Of a DNA stretch of 64,000 nt, positions 12,043-22,316 are shown piece by piece. Position 1 is the stretch's first letter. The number at the start of each line of letters is the position of its first letter. Below the pieces are notes generated by a model that saw only the letters and a program-made list of their open reading frames with translations, made no database searches and was not told where the DNA came from. The stretch is from Ilex aquifolium. Lineage: Eukaryota; Streptophyta; Magnoliopsida; Aquifoliales; Aquifoliaceae. The DNA lies in the NCBI GenBank assembly GCA_951799425.1, contig OX637392.1:39570593-39634592 (forward strand), written 5' to 3'. The translations under genes and the position numbers were made by a program.

Positions 12043-13485
12043 CAGGATCGGCCCTACCTAATAGTTAATAAAGCTTGGGCTTTAGGCCCCATAATTTGAG
12101 AAGGCCCTAAAATTTTAGTTATATAATTAACACACAACAAAAAATTTAGGGAGAATTACACCCAAACCTCATGAGGTTTGTCACTTAATCACTCAGACCC
12201 CCTGATATTTAAAATATTACACACAAACCCCTTAAGATTTGTACGCGCATAACACTTAAACCCTTACCGTCAAATATCTGTTAGTATATCCGTTAGTAAA
12301 TTACACATAGACCCCCTAAAATTTATAGGCGTATAATACTTAGACCCCTCAAGTTTAAAATGTTACACTTAGACCAAAAATACTCCAATCAAAGATAAAA
12401 TATCAAATATTTTAAATTTTACAACCAAAATTCATGTTCTATTGTATCATTTATTGAAATAAAAAGCTAATTTTTTTCTTAAAAAATTGTAATTATTATA
12501 CAATTATACTATCTCTTGGAATAAAACTAAAAAATCAACCAAGGGGTCTAAGTCATAATAGAACATGAATTTTACAACCAAAATTCATGTTCCATTATGT
12601 CTTTTATTGAAATAAAATCAAAAATAAAAATATGATTTTTTCTTAAAAAATCAAACAAATTGTCAACCTATAATGGACACAATATATTCTAGTTTTAATA
12701 AACGACCAAATTAAATTCCAATAGATGTATAATTGTATATTAATTATGATTTTTTAAGAAAAAATTAGAATTTTATTTTTAATTTTATTTCAATAAATGT
12801 CATAATAGAACATGAATTTTGGTTGTAAAATTTAAAATATTTGATATTCTATCTTTGTTTGGTGTATTTTTGGTATAAATATAACATTTTAAACTTGAGG
12901 GATTTAAGAATTTCACGCCTACATGCTTAAGGAGGTTTGGATGTAATTACTAACGGATATACTAACGGACATTGACGGCATGGATCTAAGTGTTACACGT
13001 GTACAAATCTCAGGGGGTCTATGTGTAATATTTCAAATGTCAAAGTGTCTGAGTGATTAAGCGACAAATCTCAGGGGTCTCAATGTAATTCTCCCAAAAA
13101 TTTAAATCTATAAACATTTTAAGTCCTACTAAAAGGTCCCAAAAACATTAATTCCAATCAAAATTTTAATTTCAATAATTTGAGCCCATGATCCAACCCA
13201 TAAAATTAAAAACCTCAAAAAAATCAAAAGTTAACAAAAACTAAAAGCATAAAAAAAGAGTAATGCTAGTTGGACCCAAAAATCTAACTTAATTTGTTGA
13301 CTTGATGATGTGGTTTCATTCGAACCATTAGATTAACACTAAGTTCCAATATTTGATGGGACTCACAGTCAATTCAAAGACCATAGTGAATTAAGTCAAC
13401 AAATTAGGTTAGTAAATTAGATCTCAATAGCATTGTTCTAAAAAAATCTATTCAATAGTGAAGTAGCATTTATCCCACACATTTA

Positions 13486-13523
<38 letters not shown>

Positions 13524-13706
13524 AGTAAAAAACAAAAACAAAAGTTAAAACATCTCTCTCTGCAACATTGAATCACTCTCCCTCTATCACTCACATATAA
13601 AAAATTAAAAATAAATTAATTTTAAATAAAATTTTAATATTAAAATAAAAGGCCCATTCAGTATTATCACTTTAGGCGTCAAAATACCTTAGGTCGCCCG
13701 CCCCTG
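12043..13706. mobile_element. Non-autonomous hAT element with 8-bp TSD
   Basis: Terminal CAGGATCGGCCCTAC and the reverse complement of the other end CAGGGGCGGGCGACC form imperfect hAT-type TIRs. Flanks CCTAGAAA (12035-12042) and CCCAGAAA (13707-13714) are an 8-bp target duplication with one change. It lies inside the TNP2 gene, whose codons resume on the far side. There is no transposase. It contains a Mutator-like element and a (CT)n run at 13483-13523. Confidence 0.9.
12149..13095. mobile_element. Long-TIR foldback Mutator-like element, 947 bp, 9-bp TSD
   Basis: Ends GGGAGAATTAC...GTAATTCTCCC, flanked by AAAAATTTA on both sides (12140-12148 and 13096-13104), a 9-bp TSD as for Mutator-like elements. 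The arms are inverted repeats of roughly 340 bp or more (for example AACCAAAATTCATGTTCTAT in the left arm with its complement in the right arm). It is non-coding and could fold into one long hairpin. Confidence 0.92.
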
Positions 13707-15021
13707 CCCAGAAATGTAACAATAAGCAAAAAAGTCATTAATGGTCCACATAACGACTGCACGCATTCGAAAAGTCTTTTAACTACATGCATCATAAATT
13801 ACTATCCCAACTTCTCATAGTTTTTTTAACTCATCAATGAACATCTGCATATAGACATCAATATCTTTACCATATGATTTTGTACCAGGAATAAGCAATG
13901 ACATCATGAAGTCTGGATCTTTCATACATTTCCATGGAGGAAAATTGTAAGTCATAGTATGACAGGCCACACGTTATATGTGTTGCTCATGTTTCCAAAA
14001 AGGGTTAAAACCATCAGTGGCTAGCCCTAATCTAACATTACATGGATCTCGAGCGAAGGCATGATATTTTAAATCAAATTCTCGCCATTCTATAGCATCA
14101 GCAGGATGCCTTGACTCATTCTCATTATCCACACGCTTATCCTTGTGCCATCTTATATCTGTTGCAGTCTTCCTTGACATGTATAGCCTCTTCAACCTTG
14201 GTTTCAATGGAAAATAACGCAAAATCTGATGAAGAAACTTCTTACCCTTGCCATCATTGACCCAATATTAAGATTCCCCACATTCCAAATAATTTTCTTG
14301 ATTTTCATTCTCTTTTCAAAATAGTGCCCAATCATACTTACATGCATGAATGGGAACATATCCCAATCCCAAAGTTTGAAAGGACTTCTTAGCATCATAA
14401 ACAGATTCTGGAAGTATGTTTTCTTTTGGAAGAAGAACTTTCAATATCTCAAACAAAAAAACAAATGACTTATTGCTCCACTTATTCAACACCTTCGTAT
14501 GAAGTAATTTTACAACCGTAGATAGCAGAATAAATTCAGTGTAGCCCAGATGTACCTCACGTTGAACATCCTACACTAATTTTTCAAACTTCTCCACATT
14601 CTCTTTATCACCACAATCACTAGTTTCACCAAAATCCGATTTTCCTCCAAACATTATCCACGAAAGTCCCCTTGCCCACGTCTTCTAACAGATCAGGTAA
14701 TTCATCACGATCATCTGCCTTAGTGTCTTCCATGTCATCTTGAACAGTTTCGCCAATGTTATTATCCTCATTGTGTTCATTCGAAGGGACAGTTTCCCCG
14801 TGGTGTACCCATACCTTGTTAGAAACCATAATCCCTTTCCAACACAAATGAGTTCTCATAGTCTCTTTAGTATGCCATTAGAGACTCATACAACTCTTAC
14901 ACGGACACCAAATTTTTTCATTTCGTCCCGTTCGTGGCATTGCAAATCTGATAATCGACTTCACGCAATCAATGTATTGCTTACTTGATCTTTTCCTAAC
15001 TGTCATCCAACTCTTATCCAT

Positions 15022-15531
15022 TTCAATATACCTACGAATAATACATGAATGAATAAATAAATTGTATGTATTAGCATATATGCTTCACTACAAATATCCC
15101 AATTGTGCTATACAATGTAAAACATGACTAAACTTCCTAAAATTTAAACATGCATTATGTTCAACATAATTTTATCACCGTAAAATTCATCACATCATAC
15201 AAACTTTATAAATTTGTCACATCTATCTCAAATAGCATGAAATTGTAATTTATTGCGTTCAGATCAAAACCATAAAATTGAAATTGAATTCATTTAACTT
15301 CCACGAAAATTAAATCATTTTACTTATCATAAATTAAAATAAATTGGGAGATTTATTGATTGAAAATTTTATGATATATGAAATTAAAATTTAACACGAA
15401 AATTGCAAAGGGACAAAGAGTCACCTGGATGTCGTAAAGAACAAAGAGTCACTTGCAAAAAAATAAATAGTCACCTGAACATTGCAAGGGCAAATCTATC
15501 GTGTGTTGACCAAGTCTCTCTGTTCATGTCC
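15022..15531. other. CACTA 5' non-coding region
   Basis: AT-rich sequence upstream of the transposase start; presumably leader, intron or promoter of the CACTA gene. No ORF or motif that I can support. Confidence 0.4.
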
Positions 15532-15546
15532 ATGTGTGTGTGTGTG

Positions 15547-15586
<40 letters not shown>

Positions 15587-15609
15587 AAAGAGAGAGAGAG
15601 AGAGAAAGA
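15532..15609. repeat. (TG)n(GA)n microsatellite
   Basis: About 50 bp of TG dinucleotides interrupted once by CC, passing into GA dinucleotides. Confidence 0.98.
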
Positions 15610-16249
15610 TGCCACTGAATATATTATGCAAGACAAACCATAATGGAACTTTACATTGCTTATATATTAAGGTTTAAATATGTAAAACAAGATATAAAAA
15701 AATTGAATTCAGATAAACAGCTAAAATATCAATTCATAAAGACCAAATCAGATTCCAACAAGAGCAACATATGGAAATTGTACACTTGCATAGTAAAAAA
15801 AATATTCTAAATCTAAATTTTTTTCGTAAAAACTAAATAAAAAAAAGTAACTGCACTGCTGAATTCTAAAAGATTAATTTGTTTTCTATTGCTTCTGCCA
15901 TGTGACCTTGAGTTCTAAAGCTATTCCACTCCTTGTTTTGTATGGGTTAGGCAACCATTAGTTTTTGTATTCAAGGATCATTAGTGGAAACTGAATTGGA
16001 ATTTGGAATGTTTATAATATTTTATTGCATGTCTATTTGAAAAGAAAATATTTTAGTACAAGAATTGAAATGGGCCATACCCTAAAAAATTAACAGAGGT
16101 AAATTTATGGACCATTCCAATACTCTCTCCACAATAATGGAACCTTAACAATGAAGACTTTTGTATGTGCTTAACGACATATACATATATACGAAGTGGT
16201 TGGCAAAAGTGTAGGGGGGCCATGGCTACACTAGGACAAAGTGTAGCTT
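15610..16249. other. CACTA non-coding region, no gene seen
   Basis: AT-rich, without ORFs or clear repeats; lies within the outer part of the CACTA remnant. Confidence 0.4.
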
Positions 16250-16660
16250 CGCTCCTGTATGTTTGTGTGTGTGATAGTTTGTGTCTGCGTGAATTTCAGT
16301 GTGCTTGTGTGTGTGTGTATGGTGGGGTTTAGGTGTTAGGGTTAGGGTTAGAATTAGTGGTTATAGGGTTTAATTTATAGCTTTAATTCATTGTATGTGT
16401 GTGTGTGCGTGTGAGAGAGAGAGAGACAGAAAGAGAGAGAGCATACCTTTTAGACCACTTGCACAGATTCTAGAGCTTGGAGAATTGTGGCTGGGAAGAA
16501 GACAACAAAAAAAGAAGGCTTCAATTTATTGTATGTGTGTGTGAGAGAGAGAGAGACAGAGAAAGAGAGAGTGCGAGCATACCTTTTAGGACTACTTGCA
16601 CAGTAACCTAGTGGGAGACTAGTGGCTGGGGAAGAAAACAACAAAAAGAGGGAAGAAAAA
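16250..16660. repeat. GT/GA-rich region with local tandem duplication
   Basis: A segment running from TGTATGTGTGTGTG through GAGAGAGACAGA, GCATACCTTTTAG and ACTTGCACAG to GTGGCTGGGAAGAA (16393-16510) is repeated with changes at 16530-16645, a duplication of about 125-140 bp. Upstream (16331-16352) are two TTAGGG-like units. Confidence 0.85.
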
Positions 16661-16931
16661 GAAGGGAAAAGAGGAGAAGGGGGACACAGGAGAATGGATT
16701 TTCTTTTTATTATTTTTGGTGATAACACATAATCGTCGCTAAATTTGCAACGACTATATTCGTCGCCAAAAATTAACCGCCTATTGGCACCAAAAATGGC
16801 CATTGGTGGGAATTTTTTTCAACCACATTCAATGACAAGTATAAATGTTGGTCGTGTAATGTCTTTTTTTGGAGACATTTTTTCTTGTTAGCCGCAAAAA
16901 GTCGTCGCAATAAAATGTTTTTCTTATAGTA

Positions 16932-17090
16932 TATATACAGTACAACCAAGTAATGGAAAGGGATAGAAATCCGCCTAGGCTACTGTGATTTGAGAAGATT
17001 ACTATGATGGTGTTGTGATTGCATATTTATTGGGATTACAATCTTCGCATACCAATGGATCAATGTAGATCCGTAATAGCTGTAATCGGA
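16932..17090. other. Unassigned sequence between CACTA end and copia LTR
   Basis: 159 bp without ORF or recognisable repeat. It could be older host DNA or the missing part of the copia A 3' LTR. Confidence 0.3.
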
Positions 17091-17280
17091 CCAAAAGACC
17101 TTTTCCCAATTAGCATTAAATTATATTGTATTGCAAAAGACTTCTCCAAGAAAAAAAGGTAGCGTGACCTACACGCCAATGAAGAATCATTGAGTTTGTT
17201 CCATGACAAACATCTACCGCAAGTCAATCTCCAAATAGAATTCTGTTAGAGTGGAATCCAAATGCAAGCCACAACTAACA
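17091..17280 (-). repeat. 3' LTR of copia A, truncated
   Basis: Matches 55850-56037 and ends ACTAACA on the plus strand (minus TGTTAGT). Minus-strand CAAAGTAGAGATT next to it is the likely PPT. Homology to the other LTR stops at about 17091, so roughly 400 bp are missing. Confidence 0.8.
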
Positions 17281-19477
17281 AATCTCTACTTTGGCTTGTA
17301 TTGCATCAAATCATCCAATCAAAGTGAACTTGACTACTACTTTCACCAAATACCCTGCAGGGTGTAACTCAAACAATGAAAATACTAATCAAGTCCAAGC
17401 AATACTTGAACTTGAGCACTGGAACTGGCTTAATAAACATATCTATTGGGTTCTCCGCTATAGCAACCTTTTTTCACTATGACAATACATTGAGTCATAA
17501 TCTCATGAAGGAAGTGATATCTAAAATCAATGTACTTGGTCATTTCATGATAAATTTGATTTTTAGTCAAATGTATTGCACTCTGACTATCACAAAAAAC
17601 AGTAATTACTTCCTCTTCCAAGCCTAAGTCACAAACCAAACCTCTCAACCAAATTACTTTTTTGTTTGCCTGTGATACTGCTATGTATTCTACCTCTGTG
17701 GTAGACAAAACAATTGTAGACTGTAAGATCGTCCTCCAACTTACAGTACACCCAAAAAGAGAAAACATAACCTGTCAGAGATCTCCTTTTATCTAGATCA
17801 CCCGTATAATCTGAATCAACATAACAAACAACTATAAAATTGAAACCATCTGTTCTACCAAAGACTAAGCCAACATCTATAATGTCTCTCAAATAACAAA
17901 ATATTCATTTCACAAATTGCCAATGAACCTTCCCGGGATTAGTCATGTAACGGCTAACCACACTAACTATCTATGGAATATGTAGACGAGTGCAAATCAT
18001 AGCATACATGATTCTCCCAACTGCATTAGAATAAGGAACACAAGACATAAACTACTGCTCATTCTCACTCTGTGGTGATAAAGTTGTTGAAAGTCTAAAG
18101 TGAGCGGCAAGTGGAGTACTCACGGGCTTCGAATTCTACATACCAAACCTGTCAATAACTTTCTCAATATATTTCTTTTGAAATAAATAATATATACCTA
18201 CTTACCTATCCCTGTGAATCTCTACAGCCAAAAAATTTTTTGCAGCACCCAAATCTTTCATCTCAAATTCTGAACGTAATTGTTTCTTCAACTTATCAAT
18301 CTCTAACATGCTCTTAGCAGCAATAAGTATGTCATCCACATAAAGTAACAAATGTATAAAATAACCATTTGAAAACTGCCTATGATACACACGACTACCA
18401 TAATTACTTCTAGAGTAACCATGATCTACCATAAATGGTGTCAAAATGCTTGTACCTTCGAGACTGTTTTAGATCATATAATGATTTCTTCAACAAACAA
18501 ACATGATCTTCTTTACCTTGAACAATAAATCCCTCTAATTGATGCATGTAGATAGTTTCGTCAAGCTCACCATGTAGAAAAGTTGTTTTTACATCAAGTT
18601 GCTCAAGCTCTATATTGAGTTAAGTAACCATGACAAGCAATACACAAATAGAGCCATGTTTCAAAACTGGTGAGAAAACTTCATTGAAGTCCACACCCTC
18701 TTTCTGATTGTAGCCCTTTACAACCAATCGTGCATTATACCTTGCAGATTCAACTCCTAGAATTCTCTCTTTTTTCTTGAAGACTCATTTTCAACCAACA
18801 ATCTTCATGCCCTTAGGCAACTTCACTACTTCCCAAGTGTGATTATTATATATGAAGAGATTCAATTTCTTCAATCATAGCAATACCAATGTGCAGACTC
18901 ACTACGTGTGACAACTTCTGGATATGTGGAAGGTTCCTGAACACCAATCTCCGCTGCTATAGTAAGTGCATAAGCCACCAAGTCTGCATACCCATATTTC
19001 TAAGGGGGTCTCACTTCCCTCCTCTCCTTGCCTCTTGTAATACTATACTGCTACTCCCCTTGTGGATCATCACCATAACTAGATACATGTAAATTTGTAA
19101 TAGATTTACCAGGAGTACTTTCAAGTCCTTTATGTGAAGCTTCCACCTGTAGCTCCACCTCCTTGCTATAAACCTGTTATTTCCCTACATAAACAACAAA
19201 CTCTTTTCTCGAATAAAACATGGAAGATTCAACAAATAGAACATCCCTACTAAATATAAGCTTAGGTGATTTAGGATCATAACACCACAATCTATATCCT
19301 TTCACACCATTGGCATAACCAATAAATATGTACTTTTTAGCACTAGGCTCAAGCTTACCATCATTCACATGACAATAAGCAGTGCAAAAAAATATTTTTA
19401 AATCAGAATAATCAACAGGCGTACCAGATCATACCTCGTGTGGAGTCTTCAACTCAATAGCAATGGATGGAGAATGA
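17281..19477 (-). pseudogene. Copia A pol 3' half: integrase end, RT and RNase H
   Basis: Reading from high to low coordinates: integrase C-terminal stretch (KKYIFIGYANGVKGYRLWCY, LIFSRDVLF at 19177-19368), the copia RT with catalytic box YVDDILIAAKS and FEMKDLGAAKNFLAVEIHRD (18202-18444), and RNase H (YVDSDYTGDLDKRRSLTGYV at 17629-17892, STTEVEYIAVSQANKKVIWL and FCDSQSAIHLTKN at 17430-17768). The integrase-before-RT order is diagnostic of Ty1/copia. Stops and frameshifts separate the open pieces. The CACTA element inserted after integrase residues at 19477. Confidence 0.9.
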
Positions 19478-20570
19478 CACTACAACAAAAAGAATTTTTT
19501 GCGACGATTTTCAATTTGTCGCAAAACGTTTGCTATTAGCGACGATTTTATAATTTTGTCGCAAAATTCTATTTTGGCATTTTTTTTTGCGACGTTTTCT
19601 TAAAAACGTCGCGAAAAGGCTTTTCCCTCCTAATTGTCTTTGGCGGGAGAAATGGCGGGAAAATTTATTTGCGACATTTTCTAAAAACGTCGCAAAAAAT
19701 GATTTATATTATTATTTTTTTAATTTTCCATTTACAAAAAAAATTATTTGCGACGTTTTTGGAAAACGTCGCGCAAAAATGAATTAAATTATTATTTTTT
19801 TTATTTTTTATTTATGGAAAAATTTATTTGCGACGTGTTCTAAAAACGTCGCTAAAAAATGAAATAAATTATGTTTTTATTATTTTACATAAAATAAAAA
19901 ATTATCAAAATATTAACTTTATTAATTTTTGCGACGTTTTTAAAAAAACGTCGCGAATAACTCTTTACATAAAATAAAAAATTAACAAAAATATTAACTT
20001 AGGTAGTTTTTTGCGACGTTTTCAAAAAACGTCGCAAATAACTTTTTACATAAAATAAAAAATTAACAAAAAATAATAAATTTGGTAATTTTTAGCGACG
20101 TTTCTAAAAATCATCGAAAATAACTTTTTACATAAAATAAAAAATTACCAAAAATATTAACTTAGGTAATTTTTTGCGACGTTTCCAAAAATCGTCGCGA
20201 ATAAATTTTTCCATAAATTAAAAAATTACCAAAAATATTAACTTTGGTAATTTTTGGCGACGTTTCTCAAAATCGTCGCGAATAACTTTTTCCATAAATT
20301 AAAAAATTACCAAAAATATTAACTTTGGTAATTTTTCGCGACGTTTCTAAAAATCGTCGCGAATAAATTTTTACATAAAACAAAAATTACCAAAAATATT
20401 AACTTAGATAATTTTTAGCGACGTTTTCTAAAAACGTCGCCAATAACTTTTTAGATAAATTAAAAAATTAATAAAATATTAACTTTGGTAATTTTTCGCG
20501 ACGTTGTTAAAAAACGTCGCCAATAACTTTTTACATAAAATAAAAAATTAACAAAAATATTAACTTTGAT
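19478..20570. repeat. Left subterminal repeat array of CACTA
   Basis: About 14 copies of a hairpin motif GCGACGTTTT...AAAACGTCGC between 19500 and 20525. From about 19905 they sit in an 81-bp tandem unit (TTTTTACATAAAATAAAAAA, then ATTAACTTTGGTAATTTTT, then the hairpin). Such repeats are transposase-binding sites in CACTA elements (established for En/Spm); here each site is itself an inverted repeat. Confidence 0.93.
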
Positions 20571-21935
20571 AAACAATTACATGTTAATTTGGTGCTGATT
20601 TGATAAATTACATGTTAATTTAATGAAATTGAATGTCAATTGGTTAAATATGAATGTTAATTTGATTAATTGGGTGTTAATTGAATCAAATTGAAAGTGT
20701 ATAATTTAAATGTTTACTATCTGTGACGTTTTTTTTAATTTTGTCGCAAATTTCTTTTTTTGGCAATTTCATTTGCAACGTTTTTTGAAATTGAGTGTTA
20801 ATTTGGTATTAATTCGATTAATTGATGAATTGAGTGTTAATTGAATGAAATTGAAAGTTTATTTGATTAGTTTAATGTTACCTAGTTGAATCTGAATGTT
20901 AATTTAGTGTTAATTCGATTAATTGAATGTTAATTTTGTTTTAATTTGATAAATTAAATTTTAATTGAATGAAGTTACATGTTAATTTGGTGTTGATTTG
21001 ATAAATTACATGTTCATTTGATGAAATTGAATGCCAATTGGTTAAATCTGAATATTAATTTGATGAATTGGGTGTTAATTGAATGAAAATTGAAAGTTTA
21101 TTTGATTAATTTAATGTTAACTAGTTGAATTTGAATGTTAATTTAGTGAATTAAATGCTTATTAGAAAAAATTGAATGTTAATTAGAAGAAATTGAGTGT
21201 TAATTTGGTGTTAATTTGATTAATTGAATATTAATTTGGTTTTAATTTGATAAATTAAATTTTAATTGAATGAAATTACATGTTAATTTGGTGTTGATTT
21301 GATAAATTACATGTTAATTTGGTGTTAATTTGATAAATTACATGTTAAATCTGAATGTTATTTTGATAATTTGAATGTTAATTTGATGAATTGAGTGTTA
21401 ATTGAATGAAATTGAAAGTTTATTTGATTAGTTTAATGTTAACTAGTTGAATCTGAATGTTAATTTAGTGTTAATTCGATTAATTGAATGTTAATTTTGT
21501 TTTAATTTGATAAATTAAATTTTAATTGAATGAAATTATATGTTAATTTGGTGTTGATTTGATAAATTACATGTTAATTTGATGAAATTGAATGTCAATT
21601 TGTTAAATCTGAATGTTATTTAGATAATTTGAATGTTAATTTGATGAATTGAGTATTAATTGAATGAAATTGAAAGTTTATTTGATTAGTTTAATGTTAA
21701 CTAGTTGAATCTGAATGTTAATTTAGTGTTAATTCGATTAATTGAATGTTAATTTTGTTTTAATTTGATAAATTAAATTTTAATTGAATGAAGTTACATG
21801 TTAATTTGGTGTTGATTTGATAAATTACATGTTAATTTGATGAAATTGAATGCCAATTGGTTAAATCTGAATGTTAATTTGATGAATTGGGTATTAATTG
21901 AATGAAATTGAAAGTGTATAATTTAAATGTTTACT
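20571..21935. repeat. AT-rich minisatellite with ~260-300 bp higher-order period
   Basis: Short variants of GAATGTTAATTTGATGAATT are arrayed into a larger unit marked by TAAATTTTAATTGAATGAA, recurring near 20953, 21253, 21513 and 21771. Very T-rich on one strand, G on the same strand, and no ORF. Confidence 0.9.
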
Positions 21936-22311
21936 ATCTGCGACGTTTTTTGAATTTTGTCGCAAATTTCCTTTTTTGGCAATTTCATTTGCGACGTTTT
22001 TGGAAAACGTCGCGAAAAGGTGATTCCCTCCCAATTTATTTTTGGCCCGAAAGATGGCGGGAGCAGAATAAAATTATTATTTAGCGACGTTTTATATTCG
22101 TCACAGAATTCAGTTTTTTGTAATTTTAAATTAGAATTAAAATATTAATTGCGACGTTTTATATTTCGTCGCAAAATATATTTTTTAAAAGAGAAACGAC
22201 ACCGTTTTTGAGCAAAAGAAAATTCATTTATACTCAAAACGACGTCGTTTTGAGTATTTAAATACGTCCATTTGGCCCTAGCAGCCCCTTCTTCTTCACA
22301 TTTCCCTTTCC
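21936..22311. repeat. Inner subterminal block and promoter-like stretch of CACTA
   Basis: More GCGACG/CGTCGC palindromes (21938-22175), then a strong inverted repeat ACTCAAAACGACGTCGTTTTGAGT around 22228-22256 (written here as two 12-bp arms ACTCAAAACGAC / GTCGTTTTGAGT). TATTTAAATA at 22255-22264 could be a TATA element for transcription into the captured genes. The function is inference. Confidence 0.6.
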
Positions 22312-22316
22312 AACAC

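Larger units (their letters stand above)
11746..15021 (-). pseudogene. CACTA TNP2-type transposase pseudogene
   Basis: Start at ATG 15021 (MDKSWMTVRKRSSKQYI), the typical N-terminus of the CACTA transposase-associated domain, followed by IWCPCKSC (zinc-binding CxC) and WVHHGETVP. Then come an acidic linker (14626-14800), LRYFPLKPRLKRLYMSRKTA (13974-14222), RLGLATDGFNPF, YNFPPWKCMKDPDFMMSLLIPG and ELKKL, all hallmarks of TNP2. After the hAT insertion it resumes with MTCPVCNYDTS and YMGHRRYLPQ (11732-12034). It is broken by several stops. TNP2 binds the TIR and subterminal repeats and cuts the element out. Confidence 0.9.
11746..16931 (-). mobile_element. CACTA (En/Spm-type) transposon remnant
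   Basis: Minus-strand TNP2-type transposase with an outer end at 16931: plus-strand GTTTTTCTTATAGTA is the complement of a CACTATAAGAAAAAC terminus with the first base mutated. GTCGTCGC and CGTCGC motifs in the last 200 bp resemble CACTA subterminal repeats. The opposite end is missing, lost or buried near 11746. A hAT element with a nested Mutator-like element interrupts the transposase. Confidence 0.8.

Noticed and set aside
16331..16355. Telomere-like TTAGGG units
   Set aside because: Only two units, and of the non-Arabidopsis type; not an interstitial telomere array.
19905..20560. CRISPR-like palindromic repeats with even spacing
   Set aside because: The spacers are themselves repeated, and the array sits at a CACTA end with matching TIRs; it is a subterminal repeat array.
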